A stretch of DNA of 64,000 bases, taken from Dipteris shenzhenensis. Lineage: Eukaryota; Polypodiophyta; Polypodiopsida; Gleicheniales. A model generated the notes under the pieces. The model was not told the origin of the DNA and searched no databases. It worked only from the letters and a program-made list of their open reading frames with translations. Where the stretch lies: assembly GCA_047967505.1 (NCBI GenBank), contig CM106538.1; one strand, given 5' to 3'. This document shows positions 32,549-44,729 of this stretch, one piece after another (position 1 is the stretch's first letter; each line of letters begins with the position of its first letter). The position numbers and the translations under genes were made by a program.

Positions 32549-35500
32549 TGAAACAGTTGCCCACTGCGTACTTCAAGGAGAAACCCTCCCAGGTATGTTA
32601 TTGGGAAGCCATTTTTGGCATGCCTCCACGCTCTGCCGTCGTGAGAGAGTCCCTCATCTTGCTTTGGGTGCAGCTTACACTCTAGACAACACTCCGCGGC
32701 ATTGGTTTTTTATTATTCAAGGTTCGTTTTGAATCTGCCCAATAGTGTGGACCGATGAAGACTCTGTAGCCTTTGGGGGGTATACTCTGAAATAGAGATT
32801 TATCCCACTTTCTTTTACTAAGAAGTTTGGATCAATGAAGTCGTGCATTTCCTACCTGGTATGTTCAGTTTTCGGAAAGTAATCTATAGGCATCGACCGA
32901 TCCCTAGCTCAGAGACAAACTATTGCTACAATGAACGTGCTATTGCGTAGAGAAATGCTCTGGGTAGTGATCGATCACTTATTTTTAATTTGCTGGTCAC
33001 CATATGAGCAATTTTTTGAGGATTGAGCACTTTCTGAGCGTGAATATGTAGGAGCAGTAGTGCTTCAACCAGAAACCCAGCTCTCTTGTTTTTTGGATGG
33101 TATTTTTAGAACTCATTCAGGTCTCTCATTTTACTGATTGTTGATTGCTCAGCCAAAAAACATTAATCTGATTTACCTGAGCTGTACTTTTTGGATCGGT
33201 GAATGATTGATTGCCTCGTGATAGTTATTTTTAAGGAACCTTAATATTTTGGTGCTGTTTTGAGTCCTAGCACCATGCTTAGTACTGAGAATGAGACATG
33301 CCACGTTCTAGAGAGTGATTGCTTCATAGCTCCTCCCTTCAGTCATTCTAGTAGAGATTGTCTACAAGCACTGAATGGCCTGCTAGCTGTTCTCACATTC
33401 AAATGACCTGAGAGCAAGCAGGGGTATGTGTTACAATGCTGATTTTGAGAGCAGTCTAGAATTGCCATTAATATAGATAAGGATGACTCAATGACATAGA
33501 ATATGGATCAGAGGTATTTTGTCCAGTACTATACTAACTTGGGTCCTACGTCGTTTCAGAAAGGTTTCTCTTATGGAGGCTCGCCCTGCGATTCATGATT
33601 GTCTCTTCCAAGTCAATACAAAACCTAGGCTTCCCTGCAAGAATTCTTCCTGTATTTATGGACTAAGAGCTATTTAGTTCTTCCTCTATGCTTTACAAGT
33701 TGAATGTTTATCCCAGAGACCCATGCATATTCGTGAATACATGGCTATGAAAATACATAGACCCTTGGCAAAGGATTGATTAATTTTTCTCTGTCAATTT
33801 ATGTGTTCTCAGGGAACTAAAAGAAAGACCATGGATTAACAAAAGGTTGTAGTATTGATTTGGTTCGGAAGCAGTTGCATCACTACGCATGAGGATATGT
33901 TGTGGTGTCTTATGGAAATTTTATGAGTACATAATTGGAGGATGCTCATAGGCAGCCCCCTTTACTTTGTTGGATTGACAACATATATATATTTTGAGTA
34001 TTAGAAATGACCTTGGTCTGTCTAAGACCTGAAGGAGTGCAGAGGACTTGGTAATTGCTATTTATCTCATTTTATTTTTCTTGGAGACAATTGATATTTT
34101 AAGACTACATTTTTTGATATGGAGTGATATTTTTAAGAATGCACTCTCTATTGTGAGTGACAGGAATATACCTGTGTTTAGACACATGGCTGGTAAATTA
34201 TTAAATTAAAGCTAGAGATAGATGGTAAAATAAAGGTACAAGGTTGATGGTCATTGTGGTATTCTACTCTGGACATGGCATGATGATTTGGAATAATCTT
34301 CTATCAGGGTTGTAACATGGTTTTGGCCCTGAAAAACAGAAAGTATCACAAAGGATATTAGTTATATTTATTGAGACCTGCAGGGTATTATTGGGATATT
34401 TGTTCCTGCGCATGAGGGGTTCACCTTGTCGAAAGATTTGAATAGCATATGATGTATTGCATTCATGAGTATGATTAATTAATTTTGTGTAAAGATTCTT
34501 ACAAAATTTTATCTCTTACACTTGTGATGTCCTTGCTTAAGGATGGTGTTGAAATCCAGGCAATCTAGGGATGCTAGAAACAAATAGGAGAGGGAATAAT
34601 GAAGATGTAGGTCCATGGGATTCAAAGTTCCTACTTCTGTATTCCATTTACCTTGAGTTAATTTTGACATTTATAAATGCTAGCCTTTATATATTTTTGT
34701 GATGTAAGAATGCCAAGGTTCGAATTATGGTACTACTGTGTGCCGGCGTTGCCAAACCTGGCTTCCACAGCTAAAATGAATGGCTCTAACTTTCATTTGG
34801 TTGTGATGGTGCCAGGTGAGTCAGCATACCTCTCCATCGGATTTGCATGATGAAATATTCGGCATGGTTTGACATATTGAAGAAACAGCGTTGGTAACTT
34901 TGAGGTTCACTCTATGATGGATTTTATCCAACTATTGTACTACAACAAAGACTTATTTGTTGGAGACTTATATTTTATATATTTTTTATTTTTTTGTGCA
35001 ATCTATTAATGAGAAGGATTTGTAAGTGTACTTCTACCTTTGCATTTTGTGAGAAGGAGATTGATATTAAGATGATTCCCACTTGGGATTATTTAAGTTG
35101 ATTCTCAATTTAGCAATCTATGAGAAGTAGCTGAATAGGAATGGATTACTCCCACGTGAATGGACAGTAGCACATGGTTGTATCTGGTTTACTTAAACGG
35201 TTTGTCTAAAATGAAATCTGTCCATAGTGAAGCAGTCTAGAGTTTGTTAGGAAAAACATACACAAAAATGCAATTAGCAATCATGTAGTACACAAGGATA
35301 GCCTAGAATAAAAGGCCATGCTCATTGCTTCACCCATGGATGCTTCCTCGGATGTTCAAAATAGGAAATAATTTATGTAATCTTTTCTAAACTCACCAGC
35401 TTACTATGAAACTTTAGAATTTTCCACACGTTACAGGAGTAGTTAATGTTCAACATACACTACATGAAGTTGCAAGGACCACTATCTAATATTGTCTCTA

Positions 35501-36287
35501 TAAGAGTAGTTCGTTGCTCCATTCTTAGCAACATGCACATGCTACTTTAAGATTATAACAACATGCACATGCTAATTTAGGATTACTTTGAAAGACAAAA
35601 TTTGTGGCAAAATAACAAAGTGCCATTCATGACCATGCATATTTTGGAGAATAGTAAGCAAAGATAGTAGTTCCTCTCTTTTTTAGAGGTTGGGTAGGAG
35701 ATAGAATCCTCTAGCAATGGTGAAGGAAGGGATGTCACCATCATTGCCAAGGTTCATGCTATTTTTTCAACTATTGGTTCCAATAACAAGATTGACGATG
35801 ATGCAACTCCAGTGAATCTAATACATGGGAACTACAATGATGTTAAGATGGACACACGTGATGATAACGACATGCCAAGACAGTGTGTACCATTTCATGG
35901 ACAAACAGGTCTGCTTGTCTAGGCCCAAAAGAGTGCGAGAAGTAGCCAATAGCATCGTTCGAAGATCCACCAACATGATAAAGGAACAACCAGACTTGCT
36001 ATTGTTAGAATGCAGTCACACGGAAAAATGGGCAAGGGAACTAGCTCATGCACTCATTGTCAAGAAAGAATGCTTATAGTGGTACTAGCCAAGGGGAGTT
36101 TAGAAGCTTCTTCAAAGCCATGCTTTGCTACCTCCCAAATAAACATCGTGGGTGGTCCTGAACTGTAGTGCAAGGAAGATTTTCCAATACCCAAAGAGCT
36201 CGGGAGAACTGGAGCACACAAAGTTGATCAGAACATTGCTCGATTAGATGAGGGGAACCTATTCTAGGTAAGCTCCCCAGTGTTAAT
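32549..36287. other. long stretch without recognisable genes
   Basis: From 32.75 to 35.8 kb no frame reaches 60 codons. The sequence is AT-rich and could be intron or decayed element. An 84-codon frame at 35825 sits close to the LINE and may be its 5' part, but shows no motif. Confidence 0.5.
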
Positions 36288-39200
36288 GTGCACAATGGAG
36301 TATTAAATAAAACCACCACACGGTTAGCCTTGTGCACTATGATAGGCTACATTCACAACCCTAAACCGGTTGGAGTCTTCTTGGAAGGGCAAATTTGGCA
36401 TGCTTGGACTCAAAAAGGTCAAAACATTACAAGCATTTGTTTCCTTAGACATGGTTCATGGTTTTCTTATTGAACAGCCAGAGATGGTTAGTTCTGTTGT
36501 ACAGACTAGCACCTAGACACTAAGGAACCATCCATTTTTGGTTCAAATGTGGGATCCGATCTTCAACCCAAATATGCCAAGCCACCTATCTAGGAAGAAT
36601 TCTCAGACTTGCCACTTTCACTTTTCCCTCAGATTAATACTTTATGTTCTCCACTTGGTCTATTTTTGGGACTGGAAGCCAAGAAGTTCATTAATCCATG
36701 AGGGAATCTACAAGCTTGTGTACTCATGGATTTAGCCATTGATCCATGTTAGCTATTAGAGTGGTTGAAAGTGTATGCTCCAAGAAAATAGGCCCAACGT
36801 GGAAAATCAAGGTCCACCTTTTACCTTGGTCAAAGGTAGAAGAACTATGCAATTAGATAGAAAAAGTCAACAATCCAAACTGCAGGCTTAAAGGAGGTGA
36901 CTAATTTGGACATGAGAGAAAAGAGGAGGATGTCCACGGGCTTTGTAATCTCTCCCATGCAAAGCCTAATACAGTTTAAGAAAAGAGGAACACAGACAAA
37001 GTGATCATGCAATACACCGATAAAGAGAAATTTTCTTCCCTCAATGTGAATGTTCAAGGTTTGACAAATGATTTGAAAGTAGCTATTTTCAAAAGAGTTG
37101 AGGAAAAATGATCTAAAGACTTGACTTCCTCCTTACTTTACCAAAACTCAAGGTGGAAGGAAGCAAGCTGAAGTGGCAGCTTAACCAAATTAACAACAAA
37201 AGAATTTGGTTTACAAGAGATCATGAGGAGGGTAAAGGTGCCAAAGTCTTGGGTGTCATAGAGTCATTAGGTAAATTTTTTACATAGGCCTTTGCTTTCT
37301 TTAGGACCCCATGGGATAGGGGAGGAATTCAGCCATGAAAAGTTGGAGCATAATATTTTCTCTATTTTTATCTACCAAATTTTGTCAGGGATAGAACCTT
37401 ATTGTGGGGCATAATTGCCTTTTTAGAGAAAGAACAATTATTATGGGATGTTTTAATATGGTAGAGTCTCAAAAGGACAAAAGGAATGGGATGGGTAGTG
37501 TCATCTGAGGTAGTGAAGTAAGGGCTTGGCAAGATTGTAAGGAACACAGGGAGTTGATTGATATGTCAAAAGATACCTCTTTCACTTGGACAAACAATCA
37601 ATGTGGAAAAATTAAATAAGATCTAGAACTAATAGTTTTATGCGTCGAAAGCCGTTTTGGAAAAAACCATTCTTTGCAAGAACCTGTCGCTTCCTTCTCT
37701 ACCTTTCTCTAACCACAAACCAATCTTGATCAATGTGGACAAGGGAGAAGGGAAATAGCTAACTACCCTATTTCCAGAAAAAGATTACCAAAATTTGGCA
37801 TGCTATCTACAAAAATCATGGATAAGTGGACAGAACAAAGAAATTCTTAAAAGCCATAAGAAAAAGGGCAAACAAGGCACAAATTTTATGGAGAAAAGAA
37901 CTAGAGGAGCAAATCAAGGGACTCTACTATTTGCACTTGTTGTTGATGCTCTAGGTTGGCTTATCCAATATGGGTAGACAAGGTGAGATTAAAGGCTTCC
38001 AAATCAAGGGATGGATGCAAATTTTGAGTCAACAGTTTGCTAATGACACAAATCTAAGACCTTAGAATGATCACCAATTAGTAAGAGTAGTGTATAGTGT
38101 CTAGAAATCTTCTATTCAGCATCAGGGTCAAGGATAAACCATAGCAAGTGGGTATGTATGGAGCAAGGAGCCACCCACCATAAGTTTGAGAGAAAATCAC
38201 GTAAAATTCTAAAAAAGGGTGTATTTTTCAGATTTCTTGGTATCCCCATGGGAGGAAAGTGTACAAACAAAAGCAGATGGGAGTGGGAGATCCAAAAAAT
38301 AAAGGGTAAAGTTGTTAAATGGCAAGGGTGACAACCAACTTTAGCAAGACATAAATTTCTCTAAAGCACTGTTTCTCTAAATCAACTCTTTATTCAGGAC
38401 TTTCTTGTGGTGGGGGAACTTAGTGAGAGAAAACTAGCTAGGGTCCAAAGGGAGTATTGCACTTTGGCAAAAAGTATGCGGGATTGGGTATAGTGAATAT
38501 TGGGATTTCTTTTTCTTGGTTCATGGGTTACTGGATCCTAAAAGCCTTTCAACAACCTATTAACCTAGTATGGGCCATTTTAGCCAGACAGAACGTTTCA
38601 AAAGTAAAACCAATTCGATGTAAACATTGGAAATTCCTCCCCAAAGGCATAGTTGCCTTTGAAAGTGAACCCTATGTAGCCAAAGGATCCAAACTTTGGA
38701 AGGGAATGTGGAAAACTTGGGAGACTTTGAGACCCTTCTTAGTTTGAAAAGGCATCTCTAGAAACACTGGAACTTTTTTTCAAAGAGACTCTTTTTGGTT
38801 TTCCATCATTTGGAGATATAGAACATTTGAGGATACATCCCTTAAGGCTGCACTTAAACTAAGCAAAAATGATTGAGATGTCGGCACAATCTACGGGACA
38901 TGAGAGTAGGCACGTGGGAAAAGGACACTGACCTAAGGAGAGACTTTAGATTAAGTAGGTTTGATATTATGCTAATATAGGAAAGAAGAGACCTATGGGA
39001 TAGAAATACACTTGCTTGGATGGGTGAAAGACTACAACCAAACCCCAGGAGTTCAGGTGTTGGGCAATAAATCCTTATCATGAGTCTCAAAAGGAACAAA
39101 AAATGGCATAGAAGGGATTCTTCACAACCTTGGTCCAAAAGGTTCAAAAAAATATGGCACAAAAATATCCCCAAAAAACATGTTTATCTTTTGTGGTTAA

Positions 39201-39460
39201 TATTGCATAAGGCTATGTGGGCAGCCAGTAGAGCCAGAAGAATAGGTCAAGGTGATGAGAAATATCAGAGATGCCAACGTATGCAAGAGCATATTACTCA
39301 CCTGTTCATGAATTGCAATCAATTTGTCTAAGTGTGGGATCAATTAAAAGTCACATTGCTCATTTTCCTTTTCATTATGCCTATATACTCTTGGGAGATA
39401 TGCCTTCTAGATGTGCTAAATAAATATTCCATAGCCTCAAGAGCTATATGGTGTTAATAA
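36288..39460 (+). pseudogene. decayed LINE (L1-type non-LTR retrotransposon)
   Basis: Order of readable parts on the plus strand: a DUF4283-like ORF1 piece (ALCTMIGYIHNPKPVGVFLE at about 36328; MWDPIFNPNMPS at 36544); an AP-type endonuclease piece (KTIIMGCFNMVESQKDKRNG at about 37430, then DTSFTWTNNQCGKI); a reverse-transcriptase piece (LLFALVVDALGWLIQYG, then GWMQILSQQFANDTN at about 38010, where the catalytic FADD is FAND); a linker NIGISFSWFMGYWILKAF; and a zinc-finger zf-RVT end (KNIPKKHVYLLWLILHKAMW at about 39165). Frames shift repeatedly and the second catalytic aspartate position is changed, so it cannot retrotranspose. No poly(A) tail or target duplication was delimited. Confidence 0.8.
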
Positions 39461-41303
39461 TAGCTTTTTACAATTGGCATCAAGTCATCCTAAAGCATTA
39501 TGCATGAATTTATGTTGTAATTGATCAATCTTCAAGTCCATAAGAAAAAACATGTTATATATGTCTGTATGGCACATATTTTTATTCATTTGCAATAAGA
39601 GCATTGTGCATGGAGTCACATCATGGTTGATAAATCTTCAAGTCTACAAGAAAAATATATTATATGTGTTTATATGGCATCTACTTTTGTTCTCCATTAG
39701 TGCTAGACTTCATCATGGTTGAGTATGCCCTTCAGTGTGGGGATGTCATAGTAGCTAGTTCTTGCTATGCGTGATGGAGTTTATGGTTTTCAATCTTATG
39801 AGTGACTATCATGAGATTGAAACTGCACTATGCTGTGTTTTTAAAGGACGAGATTGATAATGTTCTTGGATTCATCTAGGTATACACTTTTGTGCCTTCA
39901 TCAACTGAGACACAAAAATCATCACAAGTATAATATGGAAACTTGCAAATACTCACAGTTTGTAGCTTCCCCTTTCGAGAGGAGGGTTTTGTCTTCAATT
40001 TGTAGGGTATACCTTTTCCATTTTCAAATGATTTCTTGCTTTCAATATTCACTTGCAATATTGAGCCCTTGATTTCCTCTCTAGTCATTGCGGTGTTAAA
40101 TCCTCTCTAGAAGCATTGCCATCAACTATTTTTATCTCTTCTACATGTTTTCATGTAAATGTTGAAGTCAATGGTGTTAAAAATAGTAGCACAGACCCTT
40201 CACTTATGGATAACATGAGATGATAGATTTTTATTAATCACTCTTCCCACACCCCTAGTGCTACCGCAAGAGCACTTACGATGTATTGCAATGAATATCA
40301 AGAGTGACAAACTTGTCATCATAGAATGTTTTCTTACTGCCAATAGGTGTATGTCTTATCCCCTTGAAACAACATATAGGAACTCCTTCTGCAATAGGTG
40401 AAATCAACTTATTACTCATAGCCTTTCCCTTTTCTAAATACCCTTTGCAAGGACACTTACTATTAGGCTTCATTCTCCTTATAGTCCATAGTGTCTATAG
40501 TCTCATTCACATTTGTCCCTATTCCTTCAACTTCTTGGGATCTCTCCACTTGTAACTATTGTCTTACTACTTAACTTGTCACATAAACATGCTTAGAGCA
40601 ATGGCTATCACATTCCCCAATTGATGTGATGGAAGCCACACACTTTCACCTAATTGTTCTTAGCTCCCGAGTCCCCATGAAGGCATATTTATTGCAATCC
40701 TATTCACTTGCATTGCTACATTCTTGGGAAATATAGGAGGTTTTTCTTCTTCAATCACCCTCTTTAAAAGATAATCTATTCTTGGACCATGTCCCACAAG
40801 TTGTCCTTTCAAGAATATATTGTAGGGTGGAGATTTGCAAGAGGGATGTCTCCATGTCACTAATTTTTGTAGTTGCATATACTCTGATCTTTTTATTTTG
40901 ATTCTCTACTGCCACCACAGGTGCTTCCAAACTTGTATATTCATCACCCACTGCCTGCCAAAAAAAAGAGTGACACACTATTTAATAGTTTTATACTTTA
41001 TTTCAAAATTGGACTAAAGAAAAGTCACTTATCTGGTTTTAATATATCTTTCAAATTAGAAAACTAGTAAAAAAATAAAGACGTGCTAAGATTAATCAAA
41101 ATACTTCCTATGACTACTATACTCCCTATGATTAACCAAATAATTACTATGAATAATTCTATAATTAAACTATCTTTTAAAACAAAAGGTATGCTTGCTA
41201 TGAATAATGCTATGATTAAGCTACGTCTGAAAACAAAAATCATACTAGCCATGAGTACTATACTTTCTAAGATTTATTAAATAATTGAGCATCTACTTCC
41301 ATA
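39461..41303. other. no recognisable gene
   Basis: Several 60-75 codon frames on the minus strand (39876, 40276, 40660 and 40751) share orientation with the SET/FCP1 pseudogene further right but show no domain. An imprecise ACTATGATTAA-type repetition occurs near 41080-41280. Confidence 0.45.
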
Positions 41304-41875
41304 GAGTAATTATATTCCTAAGGGCATCAATAGATGACTTGTTCCTTTGAGAGGTTGTGCACATATACATATTCCTTGGTGTACAAATATGTCATTTAAG
41401 TATAAAAATGAACTTATAAATAATGTGAGTAATTATACTCCTAAGAAGTCAATAGATGACTTGTTCTCTTATAAAGGTTTTGCACATATATACCTTCTTA
41501 AAGAAGATGTAAAAGTACATGTTCTTGAAGAAGATGTAAAAAAAAACCCTTTACATGCAAAAAAGAAATCATAAACAAAATCATAAATAATGAGTAGTTA
41601 TGTTACTAAGAACATAAATAGATGACTTTCTTCTCTTGGAGAGGTGGTGTACATATATTTTTACACCTTCTTGATGTAAAAATAAACCCTTTAGGTATAA
41701 AAACAAACTCATAAACAATGTGAGTAGTTGTGCTCCTAAGGACATTGATAGGTGACTTATTCTCTTAGAGAGGAACTGTTCTCATATTTTTACACCTTCT
41801 TGGTGTAAAATAAACCCTATAAGTATAAAATGAAACTCATCAACAATGTGAGTAATTATTTTCCTAATAACATCA
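41304..41875. repeat. tandem array, ~125-165-bp unit, four to five copies
   Basis: Units start GAGTAATTAT or GAGTAGTTRTG at 41304, 41427, 41592, 41722 and 41850. Each carries ATAGATGACTT, a TTTTACACC...GGTGTAAAA hairpin and AACAATGTGAG. A further partial unit in the same orientation lies at about 51766-51880, on the far side of the composite element. Confidence 0.85.
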
Positions 41876-42096
41876 AACACTATATTAGTAATTTTGGAAA
41901 AATCCCAAATCCCATTTTTTTAAATCCCAAAAATCAAAGGCGTTTTGGAAGAAAATTAATAGAAAAAATCATATATTTAAATATGTATTTGAGTTTTAAT
42001 TTGGCTAAATATTATATCACTCCAATGAAATATTGACAACACTATATCATTATATTCAAATATAAAAAGTGTTTTGTTTTATGTGGAGGATACATC

Positions 42097-43771
42097 TTAA
42101 AAATTGTACTCACAAAACAACTCCTCTCCTGCATGGATATCTCTAAGAGAGTAGACAACAATAAACCCTAACATATCAGTAGGTAAAACATCCCGTTTGT
42201 CTTCGATCCAAGGTGATACTCTAGGGTCATATACATACATAACATTTGTTCTATCCTTACAATGAATAGAGCTATTGATGTATCTAGCTACGTTACCATA
42301 CAACACATCTCTTACGATGTGTTACGTATCCTCTTTTGGTGTAGTAACATTTGGATCTTCGAGGAGGCCATAGGTCCTAAACCTTGGAAGGTAAGAGCAA
42401 AGAGTAATCCAACTATAGTAATCATACTTTGGGCCATTGAATATCAAAACGTCTTTCTTTGCTTTTACATCCATATGTACAAACAAGCCATAAGCTGCTC
42501 CTGTAATCGATGATGTCTTCACTTCAAATTCAACACGATTGAGCTTGAATATACAAGAAATTGGTATCGGTAGATCTTGATCCCACAAGCCATTCAAATT
42601 AGAATCAAACTGAAGAATTATTGTATTCTTCAATTCTTCCAGCATGTCTTCGAACCCTATGCATAAAAGAAAAAGAATGATGAATTATTGAATAGTTACA
42701 CATAGATAATGAGAAGGAAAGGAAATTACAAAAATGATGCATCACAAATAAGCAAATAATATGAGTAATTACCATTCTCAAAGATTTATTGCATGTTTAA
42801 TGTAAGTGAAGCTTGTAGTCTTGTTATGTACACTTTGGCAGAAGTATTGATCATAACCCAATTTCAAGGCATACAAACAAGCTTGCATCTCATTCAAAGA
42901 ATTTAGCTGCTTTATCCTCTTCAAGAGATCTAGTTTAGAAGAATCCAAGGTAGCTGGGCATGTTTTGAGCTCTTGTTCTTGGGCTTTTGGTGATTGTTCC
43001 TTATCTGGCTCACAAGCATCTCCCCTTCGATTACTATGTTGGACGATCTCAAAATGACTTGAGCTGGTTGAACTAATCTTTTGGCTTGGAGCAAATTCCT
43101 CCAAGAAGTGTTTTATGTACTTCGTAGTAGTGAATTCCCACTCCAAAATCACTTCTTTGAAATACATATATTGATGATGATTTGTATGTATTGGTTCATT
43201 TCCATAATGATCAAGCTTGATAATATTTCTTATATCTGATGCATCTCTCAATCAGAGGAGATAAGGGAGAAGTTCAACATTCAATATGTCATCAGTCACC
43301 CATGTCAAAAGTATCTGGATATATACCATTTTCTTTCGGGTTTACAAAGCCCTCAAATGGACAATCATCAATAAATAAGGTGTTACTAGGATTAAACTCT
43401 TTCTCATTTGCCCAAATGGCAAGCAAGGGCTTAAACATGCATTGAATGCCTGGCTTGTCCGGTCTATTTAATATCTCTGTAAGTGATTTGTAGAATTGAT
43501 CTTGCCCCATAATTTTGTAGAACGGAAATTGTTTCACTGCAAGCTTCTCCATCAAATGAACCATGTAATTCACATTCTTGATTATCTCATAGTTAACCAT
43601 AGGCACACATAAAGTGCTCAAACAATCTATCCAAGAATTGAACACATCCATTTCGAGCACAATCCATGTTCTCTTATAAATTTATATCCTTTTATGTTTA
43701 TCGGAAGGTTTAGTGGACTTGAGGAGAAAAATTCCATTCAGGTCAAGTACAAGTAATTTCTTTGTTCTCAT
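42097..43771 (-). pseudogene. FCP1-like phosphatase domain plus SET domain
   Basis: The minus strand starts MRTKKLLVLDLNGIFLL, the DxDx-type catalytic loop of FCP1/SCP1-like (NIF, HAD family) phosphatases with N in place of the second D, a variant seen in plant paralogues. The domain closes with FKPLLAIWANEKEFNPSNTL then FIDDCPFEGFVNPKENGIYP. A helical linker follows (LRDASDIRNIIKLDHYGNEP and onward). After an apparent 116-bp intron (42657..42772, GT...AG) comes a SET-like domain: VEFEVKTSSITGAAYGLFVH at its start, GNVARYINSS (canonical RFiNHSC) and IHAGEELFCEY at its end. SET domains methylate protein lysines; the altered NHS motif makes activity doubtful. A stop at 43690, a frameshift with a stop near 43280-43255, and a TAA near 42316 break it. 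Whether both domains were once one protein or two captured pieces cannot be told. Confidence 0.7.
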
Positions 43772-44155
43772 AGATGGAGAACATTGAATGTGTTCCATTG
43801 AATCATTTGATTTTTCTCTATGTAGTATTTCTATATGCAACGGATTTCCATCTGTATCATGGCATGCAAAAGTATCAAAGTGTGAAGTTAGGATTCAATG
43901 AATGTTGTCCATGCTTATATTTAAAAATGTGAGCTTAAATCTACATTATATTCTCTCATTTACATTGACAATGGTAACCTAAGTATTTTGGTGTATTAGA
44001 TTATATCTCCAATCTTCACAAGGGTCTCATCATCAGAGGACACGATTTGTATTTACTAAGTTAAAAAAGCATTGATCATAATCCAAATGCAAATCCGACA
44101 TTACATTTCCATACACAAATCAAAAGTGAATTGTATGTTATATTTCTGAACAAAA

Positions 44156-44332
44156 GATCGGCTTTACAATCGATCTCAACATCTCATAGTCCACCAAGTG
44201 GGAGATGTTAAGATCGATTATAAAATCGATATTAGTCTTTCATCTTACTCTCATGCTCTTTGTGTGGGAGTTCATAAGATCGATGTTCTTAGCCTCTCAT
44301 ACTAAAAGACAAGATCGGATTCAAAACCGATC
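44156..44332. repeat. cluster of 20-bp near-palindromes
   Basis: GATCGGCTTTACAATCGATC (44156), GATCGATTATAAAATCGATA (44212) and GATCGGATTCAAAACCGATC (44313) are variants of one palindrome, consensus GATCGGTTTTAAAACCGATC. The first two form the arms of a longer hairpin (about 44157-44229) whose 29-base arms match at 25 positions around a 16-base loop. Confidence 0.85.
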
Positions 44333-44729
44333 ATATCCTCTTATTGTTGGTAAAGGATGACAAACTAAGTTCAATAATCATTCTTAGTTACCTAATAATA
44401 TAGCAATTACAAAATCTACATGAACAATTCAATTTTGGAAGCATTAAGAAGTTCCAAAGATGCATTGCAATCCAAAAGATATATTTATATAAATGCCTCT
44501 AAAATCACTGAAGATTTATGATTTTTGACCTACTTTTTTGGATGCGAATATCTACTGGGCCATTTTCTCAATATCCTCAAGGGTTTATTGGTCCTGTACA
44601 CTTGTCAGTCCTGCCAATTATGGCTGAGTTGAAGTCTGCATGTTTGCACCGTGCTATTCCTATCGATTTTTTGTAGTTTCATCCTCTAGGTTTGCCCATA
44701 CTCTCAACTCTTTAGATGCGGAGACTAGA

